A stretch of DNA of 64,000 nt from Pedobacter soli (GTDB lineage: Bacteria; Bacteroidota; Bacteroidia; Sphingobacteriales; Sphingobacteriaceae), in NCBI RefSeq assembly GCF_900101435.1, contig NZ_FMZH01000008.1:186001-250000 (forward strand), written 5' to 3'. Below the pieces are notes generated by a model, which saw only the letters and a list, made by a program, of their open reading frames with translations, ran no database searches and was not told the DNA's origin. Position 1 is the first letter of the stretch. Every line of letters starts with the position of its first letter. The translations under genes were made by a program, and so were the position numbers. Below are positions 25,069-34,135 of this stretch, one piece after another.

Positions 25069-26253
25069 CTAGTAATATTGTACAATCGATGCCTTTAAAA
25101 TCACATTATCGCCGTTGGCAACCTTGGTAAATATTAAAAACTGATCTTTAGCAGGTTTGATTTTATATTTTTTAACCAGGTCTTCGGGCTTTGCGGGGTA
25201 ATTTCTTACAATCACATTTCCGGTTAAGTTTCCGGCCTTTTTAAGGGAAGCCGTATTCATGATCTCCTCAATCTGAAAGATCCGGCCGGGAAAAGCATTA
25301 TTAGCTTTTTTAGCAGTATAAAGCTGCGTTTGTGGATGCAGTTTTAATAAGTTGTAAGTAGTGCCAATTAAGTTGAAAGCGCCAGATTTTAATAAAGCAG
25401 CATCTGGCTCGTAAAGGTAATCGGAAGGCTTGAGTTGCTCAGAAAAACTTATAGCAGATTGAATTTGTGATCTCTTGAATGAAAAAACTTTTTCTGTTTC
25501 GTTTAAAGTTACCGCTATAATCTGTGTATCCTGAGCCGGTATGCGGTCTATTATCCACAAAAGCTCCTTACATTCGTTTTTTACACTCACGATATGGATT
25601 TCGCTCACCTGTTTCAACTCTGCTAAACCCGCAGAAAGATCTAACAAGGGGGCAGTTTTAATGATAATCCGCTGCGCCTTTTCCAATAAAGTATCGATTA
25701 TGCTTACCACGTCAGGCGTACAGTCTTTAAGCATAAAAACCTTACCTTTTTCGGCCCTTCGTGCAGGGTCTACATAAATGGTATCAAATTGTTTGTTGTT
25801 TGTATTTAAGTAGTTAATCCCATCTGTAGCTTCGAAAGTAACGTTGTTAGCTTGTAGTGCCTTTGCGTTGTGATTGGCAATCGCCGAAAGTTCGGTGTTA
25901 ATTTCGCAATGCGTAACATTTGCCACCTGTTTGGAAAAGTAATAGCTATCTACACCAAAACCACCTGTAATATCGATTAAACTATCGCCTTTGGCTAATT
26001 TTGATTTGTATTTAGCGGTAGTTTCAGAAGAAGTTTGCTCAATAGACAGGACAGGTGGATAATAGATTTTAGCCGTTCTGAACCAGGTTGGTAGTTTCTT
26101 TTCCGATTTCTTTTTAGCGGTAATCTGCGTAGCAAGCTCGGCCGCGGTAATCCCCTCAAAAGGACTTTTAGCCAGCGCAATCTGATTTACATCTGCAGTT
26201 AAGTGTGCGTCGATGTATTGTTGTACGGCAGTGGCTAAAAGGTTGTTGTTCAT
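25069..26253 (-). CDS. THUMP-like class I SAM-dependent methyltransferase
   Basis: This is a 394-residue protein starting at MNNNLLATAVQQYI. The Rossmann SAM site is DSLIDITGGFGVDSYYFSK (about residues 91-109). The acidic end of strand 2 lies in THCEINTELS, and motif IV-like YVDPARRAEKGKVF is characteristic of this Bacteroidota family. The C-terminus (from about residue 320, PGRIFQIEEIMNT) fits the THUMP-like annotation. RNA methylation is likely, but the site is unknown. The frame runs 30 codons further upstream through a repeat (TYYLILYTCY), which I regard as noncoding. Confidence 0.85.
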   Translation of the reverse strand: MNNNLLATAVQQYIDAHLTADVNQIALAKSPFEGITAAELATQITAKKKSEKKLPTWFRTAKIYYPPVLSIEQTSSETTAKYKSKLAKGDSLIDITGGFGVDSYYFSKQVANVTHCEINTELSAIANHNAKALQANNVTFEATDGINYLNTNNKQFDTIYVDPARRAEKGKVFMLKDCTPDVVSIIDTLLEKAQRIIIKTAPLLDLSAGLAELKQVSEIHIVSVKNECKELLWIIDRIPAQDTQIIAVTLNETEKVFSFKRSQIQSAISFSEQLKPSDYLYEPDAALLKSGAFNLIGTTYNLLKLHPQTQLYTAKKANNAFPGRIFQIEEIMNTASLKKAGNLTGNVIVRNYPAKPEDLVKKYKIKPAKDQFLIFTKVANGDNVILKASIVQYY

Positions 26254-26394
26254 GGGGGAGTATTGAGTAGCAAGTATCTGGTAGCAAGTATAGAGTATCA
26301 AGTAGCAGGTATAGAGTATCAAGTAATAAGTATCGGGTAGCAAGTATTAAGTGCTGATTACAGTCTTGATACTTGATACTCTATACCTGGATTC
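26254..26394. repeat. Phrase-repeat hairpin between lysC and the methyltransferase gene
   Basis: This is a degenerate tandem of TATAGAGTATCAAGTA-like phrases. The 20-mer CAGGTATAGAGTATCAAGTA (26306-26325) has an exact inverted copy at 26370-26389, with 44 nt between, so the strand can fold into a long hairpin. It fills the whole gap between two same-strand genes. Confidence 0.85.
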
Positions 26395-27657
26395 CTACTT
26401 ATTCTTCATCACCATCTGGCAGGTGTGGCGGCTTTTAACTTCCAGTAAAATATCTTTGTCAACCGTTACGCGATCTATGGTATGCTGATTGTAATAACGA
26501 ATGGTTACCAGTTCCAGGCCTTTATTGTATTTTACGGTAAATTCTTCTGAAAGATCTTTAATGAGCCTTTCAACCTGGGTAGGATGATCGTCGACACTCA
26601 CCGAAAAACTGATAGCAGAGTTGAGCATGGTATTGATTTTAATCTTGTGATTATGGAAAAGCTCAAAAATGTTGCTCAGGTTTTCTTCAATGATAAAAGA
26701 ATAATCTTTAGGGAAAATTGAAATCAGCGCTTGGTTAACCTTAAAGATGAAAGATGGGATAGGCAAAGGATTGTTCTCTTTCGTAATTGCTGTTCCTTCG
26801 CCTTCTGGTGTAAGAAATGATCTTACAAAAAGCGGGATTCCTTTGTTTTGTAAAGGTTTTATGGTTTTAGGATGGATTACCGTAGCACCATAATAGGTAA
26901 GTTCTATGGCATCGTGATAAGAGAGCTGCGCAATTTTCTCGGTTTCATCAAACCATTTCGGATCGGCATTGAGTACACCCGGAACATCTTTCCAAATGGT
27001 TAAGGCTGCGGCATTGAGGCAGGAGGCAAATATGGCTGCCGAATAATCAGAGCCTTCGCGACCTAATGTGGTGGTGTAATTCTCGCTGGTGCCGCCAATG
27101 AAACCTTGTGTTACGATAATATTTTCATCCAGTAAAGGAACAAGGTCTTTTTGTATAATCTGATTGGTTTTAGCCCAATCTACTTTTCCTTCGCGATAGG
27201 TATTATCGGTTTGGATATAATTGCGGGCATCGGCCCAAAGTGCTTTATTTCCGCTTTCGTTAAGCCAGGCCGCTACAATTTTCGTCGAAACTACTTCGCC
27301 GATTGATACAATCTGATCGTAAATATAATCGTGATCGTTATCGGCCTCATCTTCAATCAGCCAATCAATTTCTACAAAGGTATTGGCCACATCATCGTAA
27401 ACCGGATTGGGCTTACCCTGAAAAAGTTCTTCGATAATATTAAAGTGAAAATGCTTAACCTCATCAAAAATTGCATGAGCACCTTCGCTGTGCGATAAAT
27501 AAGCTTGCGTAAGGGCCTCTAATTTATCGGTCATTTTGCCCATTGCCGAAACCACCACGAGCAGGTTGCCTTTCTTGTAATCGCGTACAATATTGGCCAG
27601 ATTTTTTACTCCCTCAGCATTTTTTACCGAAGCACCACCAAATTTAAAAATATCCAT
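26395..27657 (-). CDS. lysC: Aspartate kinase
   Basis: This 420-residue monofunctional aspartokinase catalyses the first step of Lys/Met/Thr synthesis. The N-terminal motif KFGGASVKNAEG (variant of KFGGTSV) and the block GREGSDYSAAIFASCL define the kinase fold. The segment KDVPGVLNADPKW is the substrate-contact region. Residues of about 290-420 form the ACT regulatory part. It is the third gene of a tight minus-strand run (yggS, GNAT, lysC) with 1-nt gaps. Confidence 0.9.
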   Translation of the reverse strand: MDIFKFGGASVKNAEGVKNLANIVRDYKKGNLLVVVSAMGKMTDKLEALTQAYLSHSEGAHAIFDEVKHFHFNIIEELFQGKPNPVYDDVANTFVEIDWLIEDEADNDHDYIYDQIVSIGEVVSTKIVAAWLNESGNKALWADARNYIQTDNTYREGKVDWAKTNQIIQKDLVPLLDENIIVTQGFIGGTSENYTTTLGREGSDYSAAIFASCLNAAALTIWKDVPGVLNADPKWFDETEKIAQLSYHDAIELTYYGATVIHPKTIKPLQNKGIPLFVRSFLTPEGEGTAITKENNPLPIPSFIFKVNQALISIFPKDYSFIIEENLSNIFELFHNHKIKINTMLNSAISFSVSVDDHPTQVERLIKDLSEEFTVKYNKGLELVTIRYYNQHTIDRVTVDKDILLEVKSRHTCQMVMKNK

Positions 27658-27658
27658 A

Positions 27659-28126
27659 CTAAAATGCCTTGATTTGTTCTTTTGCTAAAGCTGCGTTTAG
27701 CCAGCCGCTCTCTAATTGAGCCTGGTATTTGTTGTAGAAATTAATAGCCGGTTCGTTCCAGTCTAAAACCTGCCAAACCATGCCGCTATAATTACCGTTT
27801 TTAGCCTCTTCTATAACCTTTTCAAATAATATTTTGCCCAGGCCTTTGCCTCTGAAAGCTTCTGTTACAATAAAATCTTCGAGGTATAAGCGGCATCCTT
27901 TCCAGGTAGAGTAGCGGGTGTAATATAAAGCGAAGCCTACAATAACTTCGTCTACCTCTGCAACAAAGGCTTTCCAAACCGGATTTTTACCAAAACCTGC
28001 CTCAGTAAAATGATCGAGGGTTACAGTTACCTCTTCTGGTGCGCGTTCGTAAACAGCCAGTTCGTTAATTAATTCTAATAACCTTGCACAATCTTCAGCT
28101 ACTGCAAATCTGATGTTTAAATTCAT
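27659..28126 (-). CDS. GNAT-family N-acetyltransferase
   Basis: This 155-residue protein starts with the GNAT beta1-alpha1 pattern (IRFAVAEDCARLLELINELA). It has an acetyl-CoA pyrophosphate loop at VTEAFRGKGLGKILFEKV (Q/R-x-x-G-x-G/A) and the C-terminal WNEPAINFYNKY typical of the family. The VYERAPEEV segment resembles the diamine/thialysine acetyltransferase subgroup. The substrate is uncertain. It has a 1-nt gap to both neighbours, so it is co-transcribed. Confidence 0.88.
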   Translation of the reverse strand: MNLNIRFAVAEDCARLLELINELAVYERAPEEVTVTLDHFTEAGFGKNPVWKAFVAEVDEVIVGFALYYTRYSTWKGCRLYLEDFIVTEAFRGKGLGKILFEKVIEEAKNGNYSGMVWQVLDWNEPAINFYNKYQAQLESGWLNAALAKEQIKAF

Positions 28127-28127
28127 A

Positions 28128-28829
28128 CTAATTGGCTGAGATGTTCGATTTGAAATGTTTAATTACTCTTTTTCCAAAAATGCTGCTACCAATGCGTACC
28201 ATGGTGCTTCCTTCTTCAATGGCTATCTTATAATCCGCGCTCATGCCGGTTGAGATTTCTTTAAAAGCTTCATCTTTACGGAAGAAACTTACTTTGATGC
28301 CGTCAAAGAACACTTTAAGTTCGTGAAATTCGATCGCTATCTGTTTTTCATTTTTGGTGTTGGTAGCAATGCCCATCAGGCCCACAATGCGGATGTTTTT
28401 CAGCTCGGGGTAAGTTTCATCGCGTAAAAGCTCTACTACTTCATCAAAACCAAGTCCGAATTTGGTATCTTCATCTGCAATGTAAACCTGTAAAAGGCAG
28501 TCGATTATACGGTTGTGTTTGGCAGCCTGTTTATTAATCTCCTGAAGCAGTTTTATGCTGTCTACACCATGTATCAACTGAACAAATGGTGCAATATATT
28601 TTACTTTGTTGGTTTGTAAATGGCCAATCAGGTGCCATTCTATATCGGCCGGAAGTTGCGCCTGCTTTTCTACCATTTCCTGTACCAGGTTTTCGCCAAA
28701 AATACGCTGTCCGGCATTGTACGCTTCTAAAATCGATTCAACAGGCTGAGTTTTTGAAACTGCAATCAGTTTCACGCCATCCGATTCGACTTCGTTTTTA
28801 TATTGTTTAAGATTATCAGCTATGCTCAT
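28128..28829 (-). CDS. YggS-family PLP homeostasis protein
   Basis: This 233-residue single-domain alanine-racemase-fold protein binds PLP through Lys26 in LIAVSKTQ. Blocks FGENLVQEM, WHLIGHLQTNKVK, GLMGIAT and STGMSADYKIAIEEGSTMVRIGSSIFG are diagnostic of the PLPBP/YggS family. It buffers vitamin B6 and affects amino-acid pools; it is not a known enzyme. It heads the operon with the GNAT gene and lysC. Confidence 0.94.
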   Translation of the reverse strand: MSIADNLKQYKNEVESDGVKLIAVSKTQPVESILEAYNAGQRIFGENLVQEMVEKQAQLPADIEWHLIGHLQTNKVKYIAPFVQLIHGVDSIKLLQEINKQAAKHNRIIDCLLQVYIADEDTKFGLGFDEVVELLRDETYPELKNIRIVGLMGIATNTKNEKQIAIEFHELKVFFDGIKVSFFRKDEAFKEISTGMSADYKIAIEEGSTMVRIGSSIFGKRVIKHFKSNISAN

Positions 28830-28897
28830 TTATAACTATTTTTGGTAAAATTAATAACCTTGCCGCAATTTGGGCAAAAAATAATGATTAATTCAGC

Positions 28898-29446
28898 ATG
28901 AAGAGACTAATATGGGTTTTAATGACCGCGGGATTATGGTTGGGCTGTAAACCCGGTATACCCGATGATATTATAAAACCCGATAAGATGCAAAAGATTT
29001 TGTACGATATGCATATTGTGGATGGCTACCTGTCTACCATTTACATACCCGACTCGGCCCGTAAAGTAGCTTCGGGATATTATAAGGGTATTTTTAAGAA
29101 ATTTGAAACCGATTCGGCGCAATACAATAAAAGCCTGAAATGGTACAATGTAAACCCGAAAGAGCTGGATGAAATGTACAAAAACATCCAGAAAATGCTG
29201 GCTGCGCAGAAGAAAGGAACTGCTCTGGCCGACAAATTAATTAAAGAGAAAATATTTAAAACCGATTCGATAGCCATTAAAAAGAAATTTAAGGCTGATT
29301 CGCTCGCCATCCGGAAAAAGATGAAACCCGATTCAATATCGAAGGTTAAAGCAGTAGCCGAAATTGCCAAAAAGAAAAAAGAGGCCGATTCGCTGATTAA
29401 AATTAAAAAAGCCGGGACTTTAGAAGTATCTCCGGTAGTAATGTAA
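28898..29446 (+). CDS. DUF4296 lipoprotein with Lys-rich repeats
   Basis: This 182-residue lipoprotein has lipobox LWLGC (Cys17). Residues of about 22-110 are a DUF4296 domain (KPDKMQKILYDMHIVDGYLS). The C-terminal third is very Lys-rich, with repeats of the type K-A/T/P-D-S-x-A-I-x-K-K (KTDSIAIKKK, KADSLAIRKK, KPDSISKVK). The function is unknown. It ends three nucleotides before mutS2 and is divergent from yggS. Confidence 0.85.
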   Translation: MKRLIWVLMTAGLWLGCKPGIPDDIIKPDKMQKILYDMHIVDGYLSTIYIPDSARKVASGYYKGIFKKFETDSAQYNKSLKWYNVNPKELDEMYKNIQKMLAAQKKGTALADKLIKEKIFKTDSIAIKKKFKADSLAIRKKMKPDSISKVKAVAEIAKKKKEADSLIKIKKAGTLEVSPVVM

Positions 29447-29449
29447 AAT

Positions 29450-31828
29450 ATGTTATATCCCGAAAATTGTTTAGAACGTTTAGGATTTGTTGAGATAAGG
29501 CAGCTGATTAGCAAACATTGTTTAAGCCCGATGGGACAGAACATGGTGCAAAAGATGCAGGTGATGACCCGTTTTGATCAAATCGATAAATTTTTACGCC
29601 AAACCAATGAGTTTAAAAGTATTCTGCAAAACCAGGAACCTTTGCAGATTAATACTTTTTTTGATATTAAATCGCTTGTCGATAAAATCAGGGTAGAAGG
29701 TACCTATTTGCTCGAAGAGGAGTGGTTTCAGGTGTATACCTCGCTGCAAACCGTGTTCTCGGTACTTCGTTTTTTCGAAGAACGTGCTGAAGTGTATCCT
29801 ACACTCGAGGCTTTGTTTGAGCACCTGCCTATTGAAAAGAATATCCTCCGTAAAATAGAAACGGTAATCGATCCAAAAGGGAAGATAAAACCCAATGCTT
29901 CGAAGGAATTGCAGGAGATTACTACAGCCATTTCGCGTACAGAGCAGGACGTGCGTAAGCGCATGGATTCGATTTATAAACAGGCCATTGCCAATAATTG
30001 GGTAGCAGACGGTAGTTTAACCATACGCGATGGCAGGATGTGTATTCCGGTTTTGGCCGAGAACAAACGGAAACTGAAAGGTTTTGTGCATGATGAATCG
30101 GCAACGGGGCAAACGGTTTATATTGAACCGGAAGAAGTATTTACGTTAAATAATAAGCTGCGCGATTTGGAATTTGATAAGCGCAGGGAAATTATTAAGA
30201 TACTGATTGCCTTAACTGATGATTTGCGTCCATACTCGCCATTGTTGCTTTCTTATCATGGTTTTTTAACCAAACTGGATTTTGTGCGTGCCAAGGCCTT
30301 ATTTGCCATGGATATAGAAGCGGAGATGCCAGGTTTGTTAAAAGAACCCAAAACGAAACTGATTAATGCGCGGCATCCGCTGTTATCGATCTCTTTCGCT
30401 GCCGAAAAGAAAACGGTTACGCCTTTAAATATTCATATTGATGCCGAAACACGCGTCGTTTTGGTTTCAGGACCCAATGCAGGTGGTAAATCGGTTTGCA
30501 TGAAAACGGTGGGTTTACTGCAGATTATGTTGCAAACTGGCTTGTTAATTCCGGTTGATGCGAATAGTGAGGTAGGAATCTTTGAAAATATTTTTGCCGA
30601 TATCGGCGATGATCAATCGATAGAGAGTGATTTAAGTACCTACAGTGCGCACCTGAAAAAGATGCGTTACTTCGTAGAACATGCTTCACCTAAGACCATG
30701 GTGCTGATTGATGAGTTTGGTACAGGTACCGATCCGCAGTTTGGCGGACCAATGGCCGAAGCGGTTTTAGAGGTATTGAACAATAAAAAGGTCAGGGGCG
30801 TTATTACCACACACTATTCTAATTTAAAGCTGTTTGCCGGCAATACCCCGGGTCTTGAAAATGCCTCGATGCTTTTCGATAATGCCAAAATGAAACCGCT
30901 TTATGTGTTGGAGATGGGTAAACCGGGTAGTTCTTATGCTTTCGAAATTGCGCAGAACATTGGTTTACCGAAAGAAGTAATTGCACTGGCAAAAGAGAAA
31001 ACGGGTTCTAACCAGAACCGGGTAGATACAATGCTGGTTGATCTGGAGCGCGAGAAGAAAAATGTTTACGATGCAAAGGTAAGTTTAGCCAACCAGCAAA
31101 ATAAAGCCAAAAACCTGGTTGCCGAGAACGAGAAATTAAAGTCGTTTTTAGAAGAAAACCGCAAGGTGCTGATTAAAGAAGCGAAGCAGGAAGCGCAGAA
31201 TATCATTAAAAATGCAAATAAGCTGGTAGAAAATACGATTGCCGAAATTAAAGAAAAGCAAGCGGATAAGGCAGTAACCAAAGAATTGCGTCAGAACCTG
31301 CAAAAAGAGCTGGTTAAAAATACGATTCCAAAAGAAAGGCCAAAACCCGTTCAGGTAGTTGTTGGTGGCGAAATTGAGGTAGGCGATCTGGTTAAATTTA
31401 CGGATAGCGAAACCATTGGTCAGGTGCTGGAAATTAACCGCAATGAACTGGTGTTGGCTATCGGCGATTTACGTTCGACAGTTAAAAAGAACCGCGTGCA
31501 GAAAGTGAGTAACCGCGAAGCTAAAAAAGTGATTCAAAGCAGTGCAAATTCTTTTGCGGGACGGATGAATGATGCTGTTTCTGGTTTCAGGGCCGAGCTT
31601 GACCTCCGTGGCAAACGCACCGAAGATGCGCTGTTTGAGGTAGAAAAATACCTGGATAAAGCCATTATGCTGGGTTTCCCTTCCATTAAACTCATTCACG
31701 GTAAAGGTGATGGTATTCTGAGAAAAATGATTCGGGATTATCTGCGTAAATATAGTCAGGTAAACCGCATGGAAGATGAGCACGCCGATAGAGGAGGAGA
31801 TGGGATTACTTATGTGTATCTGAATTAG
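29450..31828 (+). CDS. mutS2: Endonuclease MutS2
   Basis: This 792-residue MutS-family ATPase has a Smr nuclease domain. The Walker A motif is GPNAGGKSVCMK (about residues 341-352), Walker B is MVLIDEFGTGTDP, and the coiled coil is around 520-640. The C-terminal Smr domain starts at LDLRGKRTEDALFEVEKYL and includes LIHGKGDG. MutS2 proteins suppress recombination and act in ribosome rescue in some bacteria, rather than mismatch repair. Confidence 0.95.
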   Translation: MLYPENCLERLGFVEIRQLISKHCLSPMGQNMVQKMQVMTRFDQIDKFLRQTNEFKSILQNQEPLQINTFFDIKSLVDKIRVEGTYLLEEEWFQVYTSLQTVFSVLRFFEERAEVYPTLEALFEHLPIEKNILRKIETVIDPKGKIKPNASKELQEITTAISRTEQDVRKRMDSIYKQAIANNWVADGSLTIRDGRMCIPVLAENKRKLKGFVHDESATGQTVYIEPEEVFTLNNKLRDLEFDKRREIIKILIALTDDLRPYSPLLLSYHGFLTKLDFVRAKALFAMDIEAEMPGLLKEPKTKLINARHPLLSISFAAEKKTVTPLNIHIDAETRVVLVSGPNAGGKSVCMKTVGLLQIMLQTGLLIPVDANSEVGIFENIFADIGDDQSIESDLSTYSAHLKKMRYFVEHASPKTMVLIDEFGTGTDPQFGGPMAEAVLEVLNNKKVRGVITTHYSNLKLFAGNTPGLENASMLFDNAKMKPLYVLEMGKPGSSYAFEIAQNIGLPKEVIALAKEKTGSNQNRVDTMLVDLEREKKNVYDAKVSLANQQNKAKNLVAENEKLKSFLEENRKVLIKEAKQEAQNIIKNANKLVENTIAEIKEKQADKAVTKELRQNLQKELVKNTIPKERPKPVQVVVGGEIEVGDLVKFTDSETIGQVLEINRNELVLAIGDLRSTVKKNRVQKVSNREAKKVIQSSANSFAGRMNDAVSGFRAELDLRGKRTEDALFEVEKYLDKAIMLGFPSIKLIHGKGDGILRKMIRDYLRKYSQVNRMEDEHADRGGDGITYVYLN

Positions 31829-31867
31829 AGGATTTGAGACACTAGATTTGAGATATGAGAAACTTCT

Positions 31868-31899
31868 TGTGGTGTCAGATGTTACCATCTGACACCACA
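31868..31899. repeat. Perfect 14-bp hairpin after mutS2
   Basis: TGTGGTGTCAGATG (31868-31881) and CATCTGACACCACA (31886-31899) form a perfect stem with loop TTAC. No T-run follows, so a repeat or RNA-processing signal is more likely than a standard terminator. The preceding 35 nt carry TTTGAGA-type phrases like those at 57716-57870. Confidence 0.8.
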
Positions 31900-32038
31900 C
31901 CTGAATCTGTTCATTAAGATATAATCTTTTTTACGATTGAATCGTAATGCTATTTATGCGCTCGTTAGAAACAAGCGCAAGCATAAAAACATAAAAACTT
32001 TATCATCGTAACGTTGTTATTTTTAAAACGTTACGGTG

Positions 32039-33130
32039 ATGAAAAGAATCCTAATCTGCCTTTTTGTGGTACTGCTGACCACAACTTGCAAAAAGAATGG
32101 CGACGACAATAATGAAGAACCTGGCGACCTGCCTGATGTAGAATTAAAGGCTAAAGTTATTGCTTCGGATTTAAGTTTGCCCTGGGAAATGGTTTACGGA
32201 CCGGATAACTACATCTGGTTTACCGAAAAGGCAGGTAAAATAAGTCGCTTAAATCCTGCAACAGGACAGATCAGTCCGCTTTTAACAATAAGCGAAGTGC
32301 GTACGAATGGAGAGGGTGGTCTGTTGGGTATGACCTTGCATCCCGATTTTACGGCTAATCCCTACGTTTATGTGGTTTATGGTTATGGCAGTACTTATAA
32401 AGCAAAAGTAGTTAGGTATACTTATTCAGGAAACAGCTTAACCAATCCACTCATTCTGCTCGATCAGATTCCTGCTGCATCTATACATAACGGCTCAAGG
32501 CTGTTGATTAGCGGAGGAAAATTGTTTATCAGCACTGGCGATGCGTCAGACCAATCTACACCTCAAAATGTAAATTCTTTAGCAGGTAAAATTTTACGGA
32601 TCAATTTAGATGGCTCAATTCCTGCTGATAATCCCTATCCCAATAATCCGGTATGGTCTTTAGGACATCGCAATGCGCAGGGACTGGTTCAGGTAGGCAG
32701 TAGAATATTTTCTTCAGAGCATGGACCTGATTCTGACGATGAAATTAATATTATTGAAAAGGGAAGAAATTACGGCTGGCCAAATATTAAAGGCTTTTGT
32801 AATGAAACCGGCGAGCAATCTTTTTGTTCGGCCAACAATGTTGCAGAGCCCTTAATTAACTGGACGCCAACCATTGCGCCAAGTGGTTTGGCCTATTACA
32901 ATGCTGACTACATTCCACAGTTTAAAAACTCTTTACTGCTGGCTGTGTTAAAGGGAACGAAGTTGATGCAACTCAAATTAGATGCTGCCCAAACCAAAAT
33001 TACGGCTACGAAAGATTTTTATGTAAATGCCTATGGTAGGATCAGGGCAGTAACTCAATCGCCCGAAGGTAAAGTTTACATTTGCACCAGTAACGGAAGT
33101 GATGATAAGATTATTGAAATTGCGAAATAA
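32039..33130 (+). CDS. PQQ-type soluble sugar dehydrogenase-like lipoprotein
   Basis: This is a 363-residue six-bladed beta-propeller protein. A lipoprotein signal ends at LLTTTC (Cys17). Typical glucose/sorbosone dehydrogenase blocks are LPWEMVYGPDNYIWFTEKAG, LGMTLHPDF, GHRNAQGLV and SEHGPDSDDEINIIEKGRNYGWP. In characterised members PQQ and Ca2+ bind in the central funnel. The frame includes a GTG one codon earlier; the ATG at 32039 is used. It is anchored in the envelope, so oxidation of an external sugar is likely. The substrate is unknown. Confidence 0.9.
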   Translation: MKRILICLFVVLLTTTCKKNGDDNNEEPGDLPDVELKAKVIASDLSLPWEMVYGPDNYIWFTEKAGKISRLNPATGQISPLLTISEVRTNGEGGLLGMTLHPDFTANPYVYVVYGYGSTYKAKVVRYTYSGNSLTNPLILLDQIPAASIHNGSRLLISGGKLFISTGDASDQSTPQNVNSLAGKILRINLDGSIPADNPYPNNPVWSLGHRNAQGLVQVGSRIFSSEHGPDSDDEINIIEKGRNYGWPNIKGFCNETGEQSFCSANNVAEPLINWTPTIAPSGLAYYNADYIPQFKNSLLLAVLKGTKLMQLKLDAAQTKITATKDFYVNAYGRIRAVTQSPEGKVYICTSNGSDDKIIEIAK

Positions 33131-33132
33131 AG

Positions 33133-33300
33133 CTATTTCTTCTTTTTATTTGCCGGACATTTTTTGCAGCGTTTGCCTTTCTTAAATTTCTCGCAGCACT
33201 TTTTATGCTCGGCAGTACAACTGAATATAAAGCCCATTCCTTTTTGAAATTCAGGATCGGTGGGCAGTATGAATATGTTTTCTTCTCTCTCGTAAATCAT
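33133..33300 (-). CDS. Small Cys/Lys-rich protein
   Basis: This 55-residue protein is read from the ATG of MIYEREENIFILPTDPEF. Five cysteines lie in FSCTAEHKKCCEKFKKGKRCKKCP, a pattern suited to binding one metal ion, with a poly-Lys tail. An in-frame ATG 14 codons upstream lies in likely leader. I do not recognise a named family. It is convergent with the sugar dehydrogenase gene, with a 2-nt gap. Confidence 0.65.
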   Translation of the reverse strand: MIYEREENIFILPTDPEFQKGMGFIFSCTAEHKKCCEKFKKGKRCKKCPANKKKK

Positions 33301-33430
33301 TGCAGCACAAAGGTAATAGTTATTTAGATTAATTCCAATCAATAAATTTACTTTGCCGATTTAAACCATGATCATGCTACAATTAGGTGGGCAATTTGTA
33401 ATTTAGCCGAACTAACCAATAATTCGTAAA

Positions 33431-34135
33431 ATGATAAATAAAGTGGTATCTGGGGCCGAAGAAGCCATCCGTGATATAGCAGACGGTGCAACGCTGATGC
33501 TGGGTGGTTTCGGACTTTGTGGCATTCCTGAAAATTGTATAAATGCATTGGTAAAAAAACAGGTGAAACAGTTAACCTGTATCTCAAACAATGCCGGGGT
33601 TGATGATTTTGGCATTGGTTTAATGTTGCAACAACGCCAGGTTAAAAAAATGATTTCTTCTTATGTAGGTGAAAATGCTGAATTTGAAAGGCAATTACTG
33701 AGCGGTGAACTTGAAGTTGATTTGATCCCGCAAGGTACATTGGCTACGCGTTGTTTAGCTGCCGGATATGGCATGCCTGCAATTTTTACGCCTGCTGGTG
33801 TAGGTACCGAAGTTGCAGCGGGTAAGGAGATCCGCAATTTTAATGGCAAAGATTATTTAATGGAATATGCTTTTGATGCTGATTTTGCTATAGTAAAGGC
33901 CTGGAAAGGCGATACTGCAGGGAATTTGATGTTTCGCTCTACCAGCAGGAATTTTAATCCGGTAATGGCTATGGCAGGTAAAATTACCATTGCCGAAGTA
34001 GAGGAATTGGTAGAGGCAGGTGAGCTCGATCCGGATCATATTCACACACCGGGTATTTATGTGCATCGCATTTTTCAGGGAAAGGACTATGAGAAGAGAA
34101 TTGAGCAGAGAACAGTGAGGAAGTCAGAAGTCTGA
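33431..34135 (+). CDS. scoA: 3-oxoacid CoA-transferase subunit A
   Basis: This 234-residue alpha subunit of succinyl-CoA:3-ketoacid CoA-transferase activates acetoacetate with CoA from succinyl-CoA. The family motif GGFGLCGIPENCINAL (about residues 23-38) and the block CISNNAGVDDFGIG are present, as is GTEVAAGKE. The last residues (RKSEV, then TGA) are encoded within an AGTCAGAAGTC repeat that begins the scoA-scoB gap, so the tail is probably not functional. Confidence 0.94.
   Translation: MINKVVSGAEEAIRDIADGATLMLGGFGLCGIPENCINALVKKQVKQLTCISNNAGVDDFGIGLMLQQRQVKKMISSYVGENAEFERQLLSGELEVDLIPQGTLATRCLAAGYGMPAIFTPAGVGTEVAAGKEIRNFNGKDYLMEYAFDADFAIVKAWKGDTAGNLMFRSTSRNFNPVMAMAGKITIAEVEELVEAGELDPDHIHTPGIYVHRIFQGKDYEKRIEQRTVRKSEV

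Noticed and set aside
26254..26343. N-terminal extension TYYLILYTCYLILYTCY of the methyltransferase
   Set aside because: It is translation of the phrase repeat; the family starts near MNNNLLATAVQQ.
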